A stretch of DNA of 37,802 nt, from the NCBI GenBank assembly GCA_016296065.1, contig JAEDKA010000036.1:1-37802 (forward strand), given 5' to 3'. The stretch is from Kiritimatiellia bacterium. GTDB lineage: Bacteria; Verrucomicrobiota; Kiritimatiellia; RFP12; UBA1067. This document shows positions 1 through 7,365 of the stretch, piece by piece (positions within the stretch are counted from its first letter, which is position 1; each line of letters starts with the position of its first letter). Under the pieces are notes generated by a model that saw only the letters and a list, made by a program, of their open reading frames with translations, ran no database searches and was not told where the DNA came from. A program made the position numbers and the translations under genes.

Positions 1-100
1 CAATGTTTTCAAGGGTGTGCTTTACACAGCCATCCGAAAACTGGGGATATTTCAGGGCCCCGAGACCATTCTAAACCTGGTGGCGCGGAAGCGCAGTCTG

Positions 101-109
101 TGGTATAAT
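101..109 (+). promoter_or_regulatory. Extended -10 promoter of the orphan membrane protein gene
   Basis: TGGTATAAT lies seven bases upstream of the ATG at 117. A transcript would start at or within a base or two of the ATG, so the mRNA is predicted to be leaderless. There is no Shine-Dalgarno sequence. No convincing -35 is seen, which fits an extended -10 promoter (TGn before TATAAT). Confidence 0.65.
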
Positions 110-116
110 TTCCACT

Positions 117-1163
117 ATGAGCGACAACCAGAGCAACACAAGTGCCGTCAGCATATACGGACAGGAAGGCCTCGACGACTTCCCCGTGCTGAAGGCTTTC
201 CAGCAGTACATCGACGCGGAGCAGAACAAAGCGCGCAAACGCATGCTTATGCTGTGCGTATTTTTCGGGTTCCTAATGACCGTCATGATTACGGTCTTCC
301 TCCTCGTGCTCAAGGACGTCAGCGGCAAGAACCAGTCGCTGAACGACCGCCTCATCGAATACGTAATGAAGAGCAACGACAGGCACAACGTGATCGTCCA
401 ACAGCCCGCGCCAGCTCCAGCAAACGACGCCGCGCTCAAGGCGATGACAGACACGCTGGTCGAACTGCAGAAGCAGATGTCCGACCAGCGCGAGAAGGCC
501 GCAGCCGCGCAGCTCGCTGCGGCACAGGCGGCCGCGCGGACCGAAGTCCCGGCGGAGCCCTCCAAGGCACAGGCGGCGCTTCAGCGCAAAATCGATTCGG
601 AAGCGCTGCGGCTGGAGAAGGAGAGCGCCCGCCTCAAAGCCGAAAAGGAAAAGCTCGCCGCAGAGAAGGAGAAACTCCGCCAGCAGGAGATCGAACTCCA
701 CCGCCGCAGGCTCTATCCAGAATACTACGAGAAGCTTGAAGGCGGCGCTGCAGCCGTCGATGCGGCCCCGGCGGCACAGACCGCCAAGATGCCGACCCGC
801 GCCTCAAAACCGGCGAAGCCTTTGCCACAGGCAAAGGCACCCGGCGGCGCCATAAGCTACTTCGGCGCATATGACGATGACGGCGACGACGACTCCAAGG
901 ACGACGACATCGACGCTCTCCTCGACTCTCTGCCTCCCGCAGAGGCCGAAGCTCCAATCCTCGCCCAGCCCCAGGTCCGGCATCCTGCCGAAAAACCGCG
1001 TGCAGAAAAGCCAAAGACTGACGCCGCGCCAAAGGCCGACGCTACACCGAAGGCCGACGCCGTGCCCAAGGCCCCGACGACACCGCTCGCAGCAGACCAT
1101 TTCAACGTCCCCCTAGAGATCAACGGCGAGACGTCCGACTGGCTCATCCCTGCACAGCAGTAG
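117..1163 (+). CDS. Hypothetical single-pass membrane protein with coiled coil and acidic/proline-rich tail
   Basis: I do not recognise a family for this 348-residue protein. Residues 1-38 are a soluble N-terminus, about 41-65 form one strongly hydrophobic transmembrane segment preceded by KARKR, and about 105-205 are Ala/Glu/Lys-rich heptad sequence that should form a long coiled coil. A very acidic stretch follows (about 250-270, mostly Asp), then a Pro/Lys/Ala tail with repeated PKADA-type units, ending in a short non-repetitive C-terminus. The positive-inside rule suggests the N-terminus is cytoplasmic and the coiled coil is outside. The architecture resembles TolA-like or envelope-spanning scaffold proteins, but no diagnostic domain is visible. 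It stands alone on the plus strand with its own promoter and a strong terminator. The start is set by the promoter spacing. Confidence 0.75.
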   Translation: MSDNQSNTSAVSIYGQEGLDDFPVLKAFQQYIDAEQNKARKRMLMLCVFFGFLMTVMITVFLLVLKDVSGKNQSLNDRLIEYVMKSNDRHNVIVQQPAPAPANDAALKAMTDTLVELQKQMSDQREKAAAAQLAAAQAAARTEVPAEPSKAQAALQRKIDSEALRLEKESARLKAEKEKLAAEKEKLRQQEIELHRRRLYPEYYEKLEGGAAAVDAAPAAQTAKMPTRASKPAKPLPQAKAPGGAISYFGAYDDDGDDDSKDDDIDALLDSLPPAEAEAPILAQPQVRHPAEKPRAEKPKTDAAPKADATPKADAVPKAPTTPLAADHFNVPLEINGETSDWLIPAQQ

Positions 1164-1188
1164 CAAGAGCCTTACATAGAAAAGCAAC

Positions 1189-1216
1189 AAAAGGCACGGT
1201 CCCAACCGTGCCTTTT
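1189..1216. terminator. Bidirectional intrinsic terminator
   Basis: A perfect 12-bp inverted repeat (1189-1200 and 1205-1216) encloses a 4-base loop. The arms begin with AAAA and end with TTTT, so a U-tract is produced on either strand. It lies between the convergent membrane-protein gene (stop at 1163) and the minus-strand tRNA pair, and can end both transcripts. Confidence 0.85.
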
Positions 1217-1270
1217 CTGCTACAAGATTGCCTTTCGGTGGCCTGCTCTGTAATTTATCGGGAATTATGA

Positions 1271-1344
1271 TGGTTGCCTCGCAGGGACTCGAACCCCAAC
1301 AAGCAGAATCAGAATCTGCGGTGCTACCATTACACCACGAGGCA
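1271..1344 (-). tRNA. tRNA-Gln (anticodon CTG)
   Basis: The cloverleaf folds fully on the minus strand. The 7-bp acceptor stem is TGCCTCG with CGAGGCA, the D stem GTGT/GCAC, and the anticodon stem GCAGA/TCTGC around loop TTCTGAT, giving CTG at positions 34-36. The T-loop is TTCGAGT. The discriminator is A and CCA is encoded. The T-A first pair is typical of bacterial tRNA-Gln. It lies 19 bases downstream of tRNA-Asp and is probably co-transcribed with it. Confidence 0.93.
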
Positions 1345-1363
1345 ATCGCCTTTCTTTTCAGAT

Positions 1364-1440
1364 TGGCGGGGTCGACGGGGCTCGAACCCGCAACCCCCGG
1401 ATCGACAGTCCAGTGCGCTAACCAATTGCGCCACAACCCC
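1364..1440 (-). tRNA. tRNA-Asp (anticodon GTC)
   Basis: On the minus strand the acceptor stem is GGGGTTG/CGACCCC with one G-T pair, the D stem GCGC/GCGC, and the anticodon stem CTGGA/TCCGG around loop CTGTCGA, giving anticodon GTC. The T stem is GCGGG/CCCGT with loop TTCGAGC. The discriminator is G, as expected for Asp, and CCA is encoded at 1364-1366. It is the first gene of a two-tRNA unit that ends at the terminator at 1189-1216. Confidence 0.95.
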
Positions 1441-1462
1441 GTTGCTCCGAAAAGTGATACAT

Positions 1463-1471
1463 AGTATATCA
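1463..1471 (-). promoter_or_regulatory. Extended -10 promoter of the tRNA-Asp/tRNA-Gln unit
   Basis: Read on the minus strand this is TGATATACT, an extended -10 (TGn plus TATACT), 22 bases upstream of the mature 5' end of tRNA-Asp. That leaves a short 5' leader for RNase P to remove. Confidence 0.55.
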
Positions 1472-1503
1472 TATTTTCGTTCAGCCGCGCAAGGGGGTAT
1501 TTT

Positions 1504-1522
1504 AACTTTTTTGAAAAAAGTT
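1504..1522 (-). terminator. Possible weak terminator after the GH2 gene
   Basis: A 9-bp A/T-dominated inverted repeat, AACTTTTTT and its complement around one central base, overlaps the first base of the GH2 stop codon. It is T-rich but has almost no loop and little GC, so it is only a weak candidate for ending the GH2 transcript. Confidence 0.25.
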
Positions 1523-4500
1523 TATTTACCCACGCGTTCGATCCTGACAGACCACTCGACGGGAGCATTCGGGTCGAAGCGGTACTTCTCCATCGGACCC
1601 GGCCCGCAGCTCGCTCCACCGAGACCAGTCTGCCGGACATCGAGGTTCAGGACGACATCCTCACGCGGCACAAGTGGCGAATGCATACGGCGTTGTCCGT
1701 TCTGATGCCTGGAGAACAGGAGGTCCTCCCATCCGTAGTGCAGCGCCTGCACAAACATCGGCTCGCTGGCGGAGAACCTCACGCCCCTTCCGTGCGCGTC
1801 GGTGAACTCCGCCCAGCGGACGTCGCACTTCATTCCGCAGTCCTGCGGGCGCACGTACGGCGTGAACTGCTCCGTCACCGTAGAGCGCCAGATTCCAATG
1901 AAACTCGCGGTCTTGCGGTCGATGTAGTTCTCCCACGGACCGCGTCCGTACCACGCCATGTTCTCAAATCCGGGCGCAAGGTTGACAGTGAGGCCAAGTC
2001 TCGGCAGGGCCTCCGGCATGCGTCCGAAGGGAGTCACCTTGTTCTTGAGGGCTAAAGATCCGTCGGACGCAAACGTCCACTCGCACTCATGCAGGAATCC
2101 CGCACCCTTCGCGCCGTCTACAGACACCTTCGTGCGGACGGTGCATCCGTCTACTGTCAGTCCGCACGGATGGTACGCAATCTGCGTCAGGCCGGCGCGC
2201 TCGAAGCTCTTTGCGCGGTTCTCTCCCCAGCTGTCGCCGAAATACATCCAGCGGTCGTTGTCGGTGAAGGCGCGCGCGCAGGTGACGCGCGGTCCCGCGA
2301 CGATGCCGTCAAAGTCCTCTAGCACCTTTGCGCCTTTCATTACGAGGAGCTTGAGCGTACCCGTCCTCTTGCTGAACACGGCGAAGGTCTTGCCGCGCTC
2401 CACCGTCACCTCGTCACCTTCCTCGTCAACGCCAAAGTCCGCGCCGGCGTCTACCTTCTCTTCGGCCACCGGCTTCTCGTTGAGAAGCAGCTGGTCGCGT
2501 GCAATGACGTGACCCTTCTTCGCCCAGGGCGCGTCCGCCTTCGTGAGGAACTCGAAGTTGACGAATATCTCCTTTTCAGCCCCGATGGTCGCCAGCGCGG
2601 CGTCAAGCGCGGGAACCGCGAGAGCCCCCTTCGCGAGCGGCGCGACATGCGGAACCTCGAAGGCACCCTCGGCCGCCTTCTCGCCATCGGCGAGAAGCGT
2701 CCAGCGTCCGTCAAACGCATCCGCATCCGTGAAGCAGAACCGGTTCTCGATTTCGAACGCGGCACCCTTCCTCGCGACGAGGAGGTTCTGGTAGACATGT
2801 CCGACCTCGACGAGCTTGGGGCTAATGTTCCTGAACGGATCGACCACGCCGTTGTCGCAGAACGGGCCGTCGTTCGGGAAGTCGTCGAAGTCTCCGCCAT
2901 AGGCGAGATAGCGCTCGCGGCGTCCGGTCTTCGGATCGGTCCTGTCCGTGTACTTCCAAATCGCCTGGTCCACCCAGTCCCAGATGCAGCCGCCGATCAG
3001 CGACGCATGGGAGTATATCACGTCCCAGTACTCCTTCAGATTCCCTACGGCGTTGCCCATCGCATGCGCATACTCGCACATAATGTGGGGCTTCCCGGCG
3101 GTGTGTCCTTCGAGGAGATCGCCGTACTTCTCGGCGAGGCCCTTCGCGTCCGGCTTCTCGTCGCCGAGGCAGCCGCGCCTCTCAAGCCATTCCACGGCAG
3201 GATACATCGTGGAGTCGACGTCGACGTCCTTGTTGCCCTGCTCCCAGTGGACGGGGCGCGTGGGATCGGCGGACTTGACGGCCCTGGCGGCCGCGCGGAA
3301 GCAGTCGCCGTGTCCCGTCTCGTTGCCGAGCGACCACATCGTCACCGAGGGATGGTTGCGGTAGAACTCGACATGGCGGCGGTTGCGCTCCACAATCGAC
3401 GGCTCCCACTCCTTGAAGCGCCCGAGCCCCTTGTCGCCGTACCCCGCCTCATGGCCTTCCACGTTCGCCTCGGCGATCACGTAGATTCCGTATCGGTCGC
3501 ACAGGTCGTACCAGAGATGGTGGTCGGGATAGTGGCACGTGCGGACCGTGTTGATGTTGAACTGCTTGAAGAGCGTCACGTCCTTCACCATGTCCTCGAG
3601 CGTGACTGCGCGTCCGTTGTCCGGATTCGTCTCGTGGCGGTTGACTCCCTTGAGCTTGACCGGCATCCCGTTGACGTAGAACGTGTTGCCGACGATCTTC
3701 TGCTCCTTGAAGCCGACCTTCCTCGCGCGGATGTCGTCGCCCTTCTTGACGACGAGGGTGTAGAGATACGGATCCTCCGCGCTCCAAAGGCGCGCGTTCG
3801 CCACCTTTGCCGCCGCCCGGCGGCTGTCGAACGCCGCGACGGGCTTCTTCGACGCGTCGTACAGCTTCGCCGACCACTCGCCGTCAATCCCCTCGACAGA
3901 GAGCACCGCCTCCTGGCATTTTCCGTTTTCGATTTTGCACTTTGCATTCGCCCTGAAGTCCCAGATTCCGCCCTTCGGCATCGCCCACAACTTGACGTCG
4001 CGGAAGATGCCCGAGAAGCGGAACATATCCTGGTCCTCGAGATAGCTTCCATCACACCAGCGGAACACCTGGACAGCAAGGAGGTTCGCGGCTTCGCTCC
4101 CTCCGCTGCGCTCGCTCGCTGTGCCGCTCACTGCCGTCTTGTTCAGGTACGGCGTGATGTTGAATTCGGAGGGGAGCTTGGAGTCCTCGGCATAGCCGAC
4201 GCGCTGCCCGTTGACCCAGACGTAGTACGCGGAATACACGCCGTCGAAGCGCAGGATCACCTCGCGGTCCTTCCACGCCTCGGGAACGACGAACGTGCGG
4301 CGGTAGCTGGACACGGGATTGTAGTCTGGCGTGCCGGAGTCGCGGTCGAGGATCTTCGGCCACTCGAACTTGTGCGGATAGCGGATGTTCGTGTAGATCG
4401 GAATGCCGTATCCGCGCATCTCCACGCAGCTCGGCACGTCGATCGTCGCCCAGGCGGAGTCGTCGAAGTCCGTCTTCCAGAAGTCGAGCGGACGCCGCGC

Positions 4501-4728
4501 GGGGTCGCCTACCCAGCGGAACTTCCAGTCGCCGTTCAGCGACATGACGAACGGCGTGTCCGGCTCAAGCGCACCCGTGAGCGCCGCCGCCTCGTCCGCG
4601 AGCGGCATCGCGTACGCCCTCGCGGGAAGCCTGCCGATCGAGTTTACGGCCGGGTTCTCCCAGTCGTTGACCTCCGCAGCATATGCGCCGCAGGACACAG
4701 CCATTGCCAGCAATGCGATTTTCTTCAT
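1522..4728 (-). CDS. lacZ: Exported GH2 beta-galactosidase, LacZ type
   Basis: This 1,068-residue enzyme, close to the 1,024 of E. coli LacZ, should hydrolyse terminal beta-galactosides. The five-domain LacZ layout is recognisable: sugar-binding domain, Ig-like domain, TIM barrel, second Ig-like domain and the C-terminal beta-sandwich (Bgal small chain). The acid/base is E470 in WSLGNETGHG (LacZ E461), and the nucleophile is E552 in MCEYAHAMGN (LacZ E537). An N-terminal signal peptide (MKKIALLAMAVSCGAYA) predicts export, unlike cytosolic E. coli LacZ. LacZ Trp999, which stacks on the sugar in the aglycone site, aligns with Cys1041 (GLGGASCGP), so the aglycone site probably differs. Two repeat-like peptides replace short loops before and after the conserved DGSYLEDQDM segment. 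The start has a strong AGGAGG at 4733-4738. It could act on plant or host beta-galactosides rather than lactose. Confidence 0.93.
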   Translation of the reverse strand: MKKIALLAMAVSCGAYAAEVNDWENPAVNSIGRLPARAYAMPLADEAAALTGALEPDTPFVMSLNGDWKFRWVGDPARRPLDFWKTDFDDSAWATIDVPSCVEMRGYGIPIYTNIRYPHKFEWPKILDRDSGTPDYNPVSSYRRTFVVPEAWKDREVILRFDGVYSAYYVWVNGQRVGYAEDSKLPSEFNITPYLNKTAVSGTASERSGGSEAANLLAVQVFRWCDGSYLEDQDMFRFSGIFRDVKLWAMPKGGIWDFRANAKCKIENGKCQEAVLSVEGIDGEWSAKLYDASKKPVAAFDSRRAAAKVANARLWSAEDPYLYTLVVKKGDDIRARKVGFKEQKIVGNTFYVNGMPVKLKGVNRHETNPDNGRAVTLEDMVKDVTLFKQFNINTVRTCHYPDHHLWYDLCDRYGIYVIAEANVEGHEAGYGDKGLGRFKEWEPSIVERNRRHVEFYRNHPSVTMWSLGNETGHGDCFRAAARAVKSADPTRPVHWEQGNKDVDVDSTMYPAVEWLERRGCLGDEKPDAKGLAEKYGDLLEGHTAGKPHIMCEYAHAMGNAVGNLKEYWDVIYSHASLIGGCIWDWVDQAIWKYTDRTDPKTGRRERYLAYGGDFDDFPNDGPFCDNGVVDPFRNISPKLVEVGHVYQNLLVARKGAAFEIENRFCFTDADAFDGRWTLLADGEKAAEGAFEVPHVAPLAKGALAVPALDAALATIGAEKEIFVNFEFLTKADAPWAKKGHVIARDQLLLNEKPVAEEKVDAGADFGVDEEGDEVTVERGKTFAVFSKRTGTLKLLVMKGAKVLEDFDGIVAGPRVTCARAFTDNDRWMYFGDSWGENRAKSFERAGLTQIAYHPCGLTVDGCTVRTKVSVDGAKGAGFLHECEWTFASDGSLALKNKVTPFGRMPEALPRLGLTVNLAPGFENMAWYGRGPWENYIDRKTASFIGIWRSTVTEQFTPYVRPQDCGMKCDVRWAEFTDAHGRGVRFSASEPMFVQALHYGWEDLLFSRHQNGQRRMHSPLVPREDVVLNLDVRQTGLGGASCGPGPMEKYRFDPNAPVEWSVRIERVGK
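3916..3948 (-). repeat. Heptamer-phased A-tract inside the GH2 gene
   Basis: On the coding strand this reads as a run of 7-base units with a central AAA (GCAAAGT, GCAAAAT, CGAAAAC, GGAAAAT). It encodes KCKIENGKCQ at a surface loop where LacZ has unrelated sequence. The A-richness stands out in a GC-rich gene. It resembles in style the 7-base arrays elsewhere in the window and may be a captured repeat. Confidence 0.4.
4091..4136 (-). repeat. Repeat-like in-frame insertion in the GH2 gene
   Basis: The coding strand reads as overlapping GAGCG/GCAGCG-type units and encodes a Ser/Gly/Glu-rich peptide (SGTASERSGGSEA). It lies just before AANLLAVQVFRW, where E. coli LacZ has only AGENRLAVMVLRW. The insertion adds about 13-15 residues to a loop between two strands. 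It looks like a dispersed short repeat captured in frame, but only one copy is in this window. Confidence 0.4.
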
Positions 4729-4732
4729 GAAT

Positions 4733-4773
4733 CCTCCTTCTAGCCCATTTGAAATTTGGAGGATATTCTATCA
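4733..4773 (-). promoter_or_regulatory. Promoter and ribosome binding site of the GH2 gene
   Basis: TGATAGAAT (4765-4773, minus strand) is an extended -10 with one mismatch. It is followed by a leader of about 30 bases and a full AGGAGG Shine-Dalgarno at 4733-4738, four bases before the ATG. This gene therefore has a conventional leader. Confidence 0.55.
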
Positions 4774-4862
4774 AAAAATCCGCCTCGCCGCTACGCCGAC
4801 GGGAACATTAAATGCGGCGACCGCCCCGGAGACAGGTGCCGTCGATGCCTTCGCGACGCGCC

Positions 4863-6227
4863 TCAGCGCGCAAAAGAGTAGGACGCGAACTCGACGCCCT
4901 CTGCCGCGCCCGTGAACACGAAGTAGAGGTCGCACGTCTCCGCGCCAATGCCCTTCACCTTGGCCGAGACTTCAGCGAAAGCGCCCTTCGTGTCCCCGAT
5001 GTCGAGCGTCGCCGCGACCAGTCCGTCCACCGCGCCCTTGCGCACCTCAAGCCTCGCGCCGCCCTTGGCGCGGACAAGCGCCTTGACCGAACGCGGGGCG
5101 GACTTGAACGCGAAGCCCGCGTATCTGACCCACGCGCCGTCCGCACTCGCCCTGACGACGCTCGTGGACTTGCCCTTCACGTCCGCCATCACGACCTTCA
5201 CCTTCTCGTCCTGGCAGATCGTCACGGACCGGTTCGCGGCGAATGGGTCGAGCGGCTTGAGCTGCTTCGGTCCCTCTTGCGTCGGGACGACCTTCACGAT
5301 CGTTCCGTCGTCGTTGTACTTAAGCTCGTCGATGCACACCGAACGCTCGAAGACGTTGTTGTGCCCCTGCCTGTTCGAGAGAAGGCGCGAATGGTAGAGG
5401 ATGTACGTCTTTCCGCGGAAGTCGACGATGGAGTGGTGGTTGTTGTTCCACGAGTTGTCCGCCCAGTTCGGGAGGATCGCGCCCTTCCACTCGAACGGAC
5501 CGAGCGGAGAGTCGCCTATCGCGTAGTCGATCGATGCGCCGCGGTCGGGAAAGTTCGCGGAATAGGAGAAGTAGTACTTTCCGTTGTGCTTGTGCATGTA
5601 CGACGCCTCGAAGAAGAACGGCATCGCCGTCGCCTCCTTGCCGTCCTTCGACGCCTTCATCATGACGCCCGGGAACTGCGCGCTCGTCATGTCGTCGTTC
5701 AGCCTCACCGCGCGCGCCATCGTGTCGCCGTTGCCGCCGAAATAGAGATACGCCTTGCCGTCGTCGTCAACGAAGGCCGCGGGATCGAACACCCAGCACG
5801 AGTCGCAGCCGGGCATCTCGCGTCCGATGAGGTGCTTCCCGAGCGGATCGACGTACGGGCCCTCCGGACGGTCCGCAACCGCGACGCCGATGGGGCCGCC
5901 CGAGTTGGGATAGTAGAGGTATACCTTGCCGTCCTTCACCGCCGCGCCCGGGGCGTAGAGGTTCCAGCACCACTTGACGTCCTTTCCGCCGGTGAAGACG
6001 TCGCCGTGGTCCGTCCAGTTCACGAGGTCGTCAGTGGAAAGGAGCACGTAGTCGTTCATCTCGAAGCCCTTCTGTCCGTCGAGGTCGTGGCTGCACACGA
6101 CGTACAGGCGGTCGTTCCAGACGAACGCGTTCGGGTCCGCCGAGTACTTGTGCGTGACGATGGGGTTTACCGCGAGCGCCGACGCCGTCGTCGCCGCGAA
6201 TGCCGCTGCCGCAAATAGCTTCTTCAT
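4863..6227 (-). CDS. Exported GH43 glycoside hydrolase with C-terminal CBM6-like domain
   Basis: This 454-residue protein has a signal peptide (about 1-19) and a five-bladed propeller of the GH43 family. The catalytic triad is visible: base D31 in SADPNAF, pKa modulator D148 in WVFDPAAFVDDDGKAYLYFGG, and acid E207 in FFEASYMHKHNGKYYFSYS. His264/265 (NNNHHS) fit the conserved barrel His. Residues about 330-454 look like a CBM6-type beta-sandwich (AKGGARLEVR, LDIGDTKGAF). GH43 enzymes with this layout are mostly alpha-L-arabinofuranosidases or beta-xylosidases acting on arabinoxylan or arabinan; the exact substrate cannot be read. The open frame runs upstream to 6608, but the ATG at 6227 is preferred because it starts the signal peptide and follows AAGGAA and a -10 box. 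Confidence 0.9.
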   Translation of the reverse strand: MKKLFAAAAFAATTASALAVNPIVTHKYSADPNAFVWNDRLYVVCSHDLDGQKGFEMNDYVLLSTDDLVNWTDHGDVFTGGKDVKWCWNLYAPGAAVKDGKVYLYYPNSGGPIGVAVADRPEGPYVDPLGKHLIGREMPGCDSCWVFDPAAFVDDDGKAYLYFGGNGDTMARAVRLNDDMTSAQFPGVMMKASKDGKEATAMPFFFEASYMHKHNGKYYFSYSANFPDRGASIDYAIGDSPLGPFEWKGAILPNWADNSWNNNHHSIVDFRGKTYILYHSRLLSNRQGHNNVFERSVCIDELKYNDDGTIVKVVPTQEGPKQLKPLDPFAANRSVTICQDEKVKVVMADVKGKSTSVVRASADGAWVRYAGFAFKSAPRSVKALVRAKGGARLEVRKGAVDGLVAATLDIGDTKGAFAEVSAKVKGIGAETCDLYFVFTGAAEGVEFASYSFAR

Positions 6228-6251
6228 GTTCTGGTTCCTTTCTCGCTTTCG

Positions 6252-6267
6252 GTCGGAAATTTCCGAC
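6252..6267. promoter_or_regulatory. 16-bp perfect palindrome in the GH43 leader, operator candidate
   Basis: GTCGGAAATTTCCGAC is a perfect 16-bp palindrome between the -10 box (6280-6285) and the GH43 start codon. It begins about 10 bases after the expected transcription start. It could be a repressor operator or an mRNA hairpin. No copy was noticed elsewhere in the window. Confidence 0.5.
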
Positions 6268-6279
6268 TTCACGCCCAGA

Positions 6280-6285
6280 ATTATA
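6280..6285 (-). promoter_or_regulatory. -10 box of the GH43 gene
   Basis: TATAAT on the minus strand lies 52 bases upstream of the ATG at 6227. It gives a leader of about 45 bases that contains the palindrome and an AAGGAA ribosome binding site. Confidence 0.5.
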
Positions 6286-6362
6286 CAGTAATTTGCAGAA
6301 GGCAACAATAACCCGTTCGGGCTATTTTTGAGGCGCAATACCGACTCTGGCTTGCGCGATAC

Positions 6363-6391
6363 AAAAAACCGGCCGCACCCGACACGGGCAC
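6363..6391 (-). terminator. Weak terminator candidate after ribokinase
   Basis: On the minus strand a 7-bp stem with two G-T pairs (6385-6391 with 6375-6381, 3-base loop) is followed, after six G/C bases, by six T. It is suitably placed downstream of the ribokinase stop, but the gap between stem and T-run makes it weak. Confidence 0.25.
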
Positions 6392-6418
6392 CAGGCACCC
6401 AGGAACAGGCTTGTCGCG

Positions 6419-7318
6419 TCAGGCGGAAACTTCGCGGCGGAACGGAACGGAGCTCTGCGCGCCCGGACGCGTCACGGAGATGGCCGAAGCCTTCTGCGCG
6501 AACGCGATCGCCTCCGCGCAGGAACGTCCCTCTGCGAGCGCAACGACGAACGCGCCGTTGAACGTGTCGCCTGCGGCCACGCAGTCGACGGCCTTCACCT
6601 TGCGGCACGGGAAGAGCCTGTCGCAGTCCCCGCAGTACGCGCCCTTCGAGCCCATCGTGATCACGACATGTCCGACGCCCTTGGCCTTCAGCTTCGCCGC
6701 CGCCTTGCGCGCGCTCGCGCCGTCCGTCACCTTCACGCCAGTCAGCAGCTCCGCCTCGCTCTCGTTCGGCGTGATCCAGTCCACTAGCTTCAGGAGCCGC
6801 TGCGGAAGCTTGCGAGCCGGCGCGGGGTTCAGGATCACCGGAACCCCCGCCGCGTGCGCGACCTCCGCAGCACGCGCCACGGTCTCGAGCGGAGTCTCCA
6901 ACTGCATGAGGAGCGCCGACGCCGACTTGATGTCCTTCTCAAACGGCTTTATGTCGGCGGGAGAGAGCGTCGCATTCGCGCCGAGCGCGACGGAGATGAC
7001 GTTCTGGCCCTTCGCGTCGACGAGGATGAGCGCCGTTCCGGACGCATTCTCGCGGTCGACGACGAGCTTCGCGTCGATGGTATCCTTCCTGAAGCGCGCC
7101 GCGCTCTCGCGTCCGAACAGGTCGTCGCCCACCTTCGCGATGAATACGCACGCTCCCTTCTTCGCGGAAAGCCGCGCGACGGCCACGGCCTGGTTCGCGC
7201 CCTTCCCGCCCGGATTCATGAGGAACGTTCCTCCCGAAACCGTCTCGCCCGGCACGGGGATCTTCTTCCCCGTGATGACCATGTCCGTGTTGGTGCTTCC
7301 AAGAACGACTATCTTCAT
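6419..7318 (-). CDS. rbsK: Ribokinase
   Basis: This 299-residue PfkB-family kinase (E. coli RbsK is 309) should phosphorylate ribose to ribose-5-phosphate in the cytoplasm. Visible signatures are the substrate-binding NPGGKGANQAVA (35-46), NESEAELLTG (185-194), and the C-terminal VAAGDTFNGAF with catalytic base D251. The start at 7318 is chosen because MKIVVLGSTN is the usual first strand; the 17 extra residues possible upstream are encoded by a tandem repeat. There is no Shine-Dalgarno. It is the last gene of a set with a nucleoside hydrolase and a sugar transporter, which supports ribose as the substrate. Deoxyribose or another pentose remains possible. Confidence 0.9.
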   Translation of the reverse strand: MKIVVLGSTNTDMVITGKKIPVPGETVSGGTFLMNPGGKGANQAVAVARLSAKKGACVFIAKVGDDLFGRESAARFRKDTIDAKLVVDRENASGTALILVDAKGQNVISVALGANATLSPADIKPFEKDIKSASALLMQLETPLETVARAAEVAHAAGVPVILNPAPARKLPQRLLKLVDWITPNESEAELLTGVKVTDGASARKAAAKLKAKGVGHVVITMGSKGAYCGDCDRLFPCRKVKAVDCVAAGDTFNGAFVVALAEGRSCAEAIAFAQKASAISVTRPGAQSSVPFRREVSA

Positions 7319-7322
7319 ATCA

Positions 7323-7359
7323 GTTGAAAGGTTGAAAGGTTGAAAGGTTGAAAAGTTGA
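7323..7359 (-). repeat. Octamer tandem array between transporter and ribokinase
   Basis: On the plus strand there are three perfect GTTGAAAG units, one GTTGAAAA and a partial GTTGA. The array fills nearly the whole 47-base gap between the transporter stop (7366) and the ribokinase ATG (7318). It replaces any Shine-Dalgarno, since the mRNA reads as CAACCUUU repeats. Confidence 0.9.
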
Positions 7360-7365
7360 TCGGCA

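Noticed and set aside
17..739. 240-codon plus-strand frame overlapping the membrane-protein gene
   Set aside because: Out of frame with the better gene, no promoter or ribosome binding site, and Arg-rich shadow composition.
2509..4743. 744-codon plus-strand open frame opposite the GH2 gene
   Set aside because: It is Arg/Val/Asp-rich shadow sequence of a well-supported GH2 gene in GC-rich DNA; no domain or start signal supports it.
4812..6218. 468-codon plus-strand open frame opposite the GH43 gene
   Set aside because: Shadow of a gene with an intact catalytic triad; composition is typical antisense Arg/Val.
6228..6608. N-terminal extension of the GH43 protein
   Set aside because: It would bury a clear signal peptide and run through the promoter and into the ribokinase gene.
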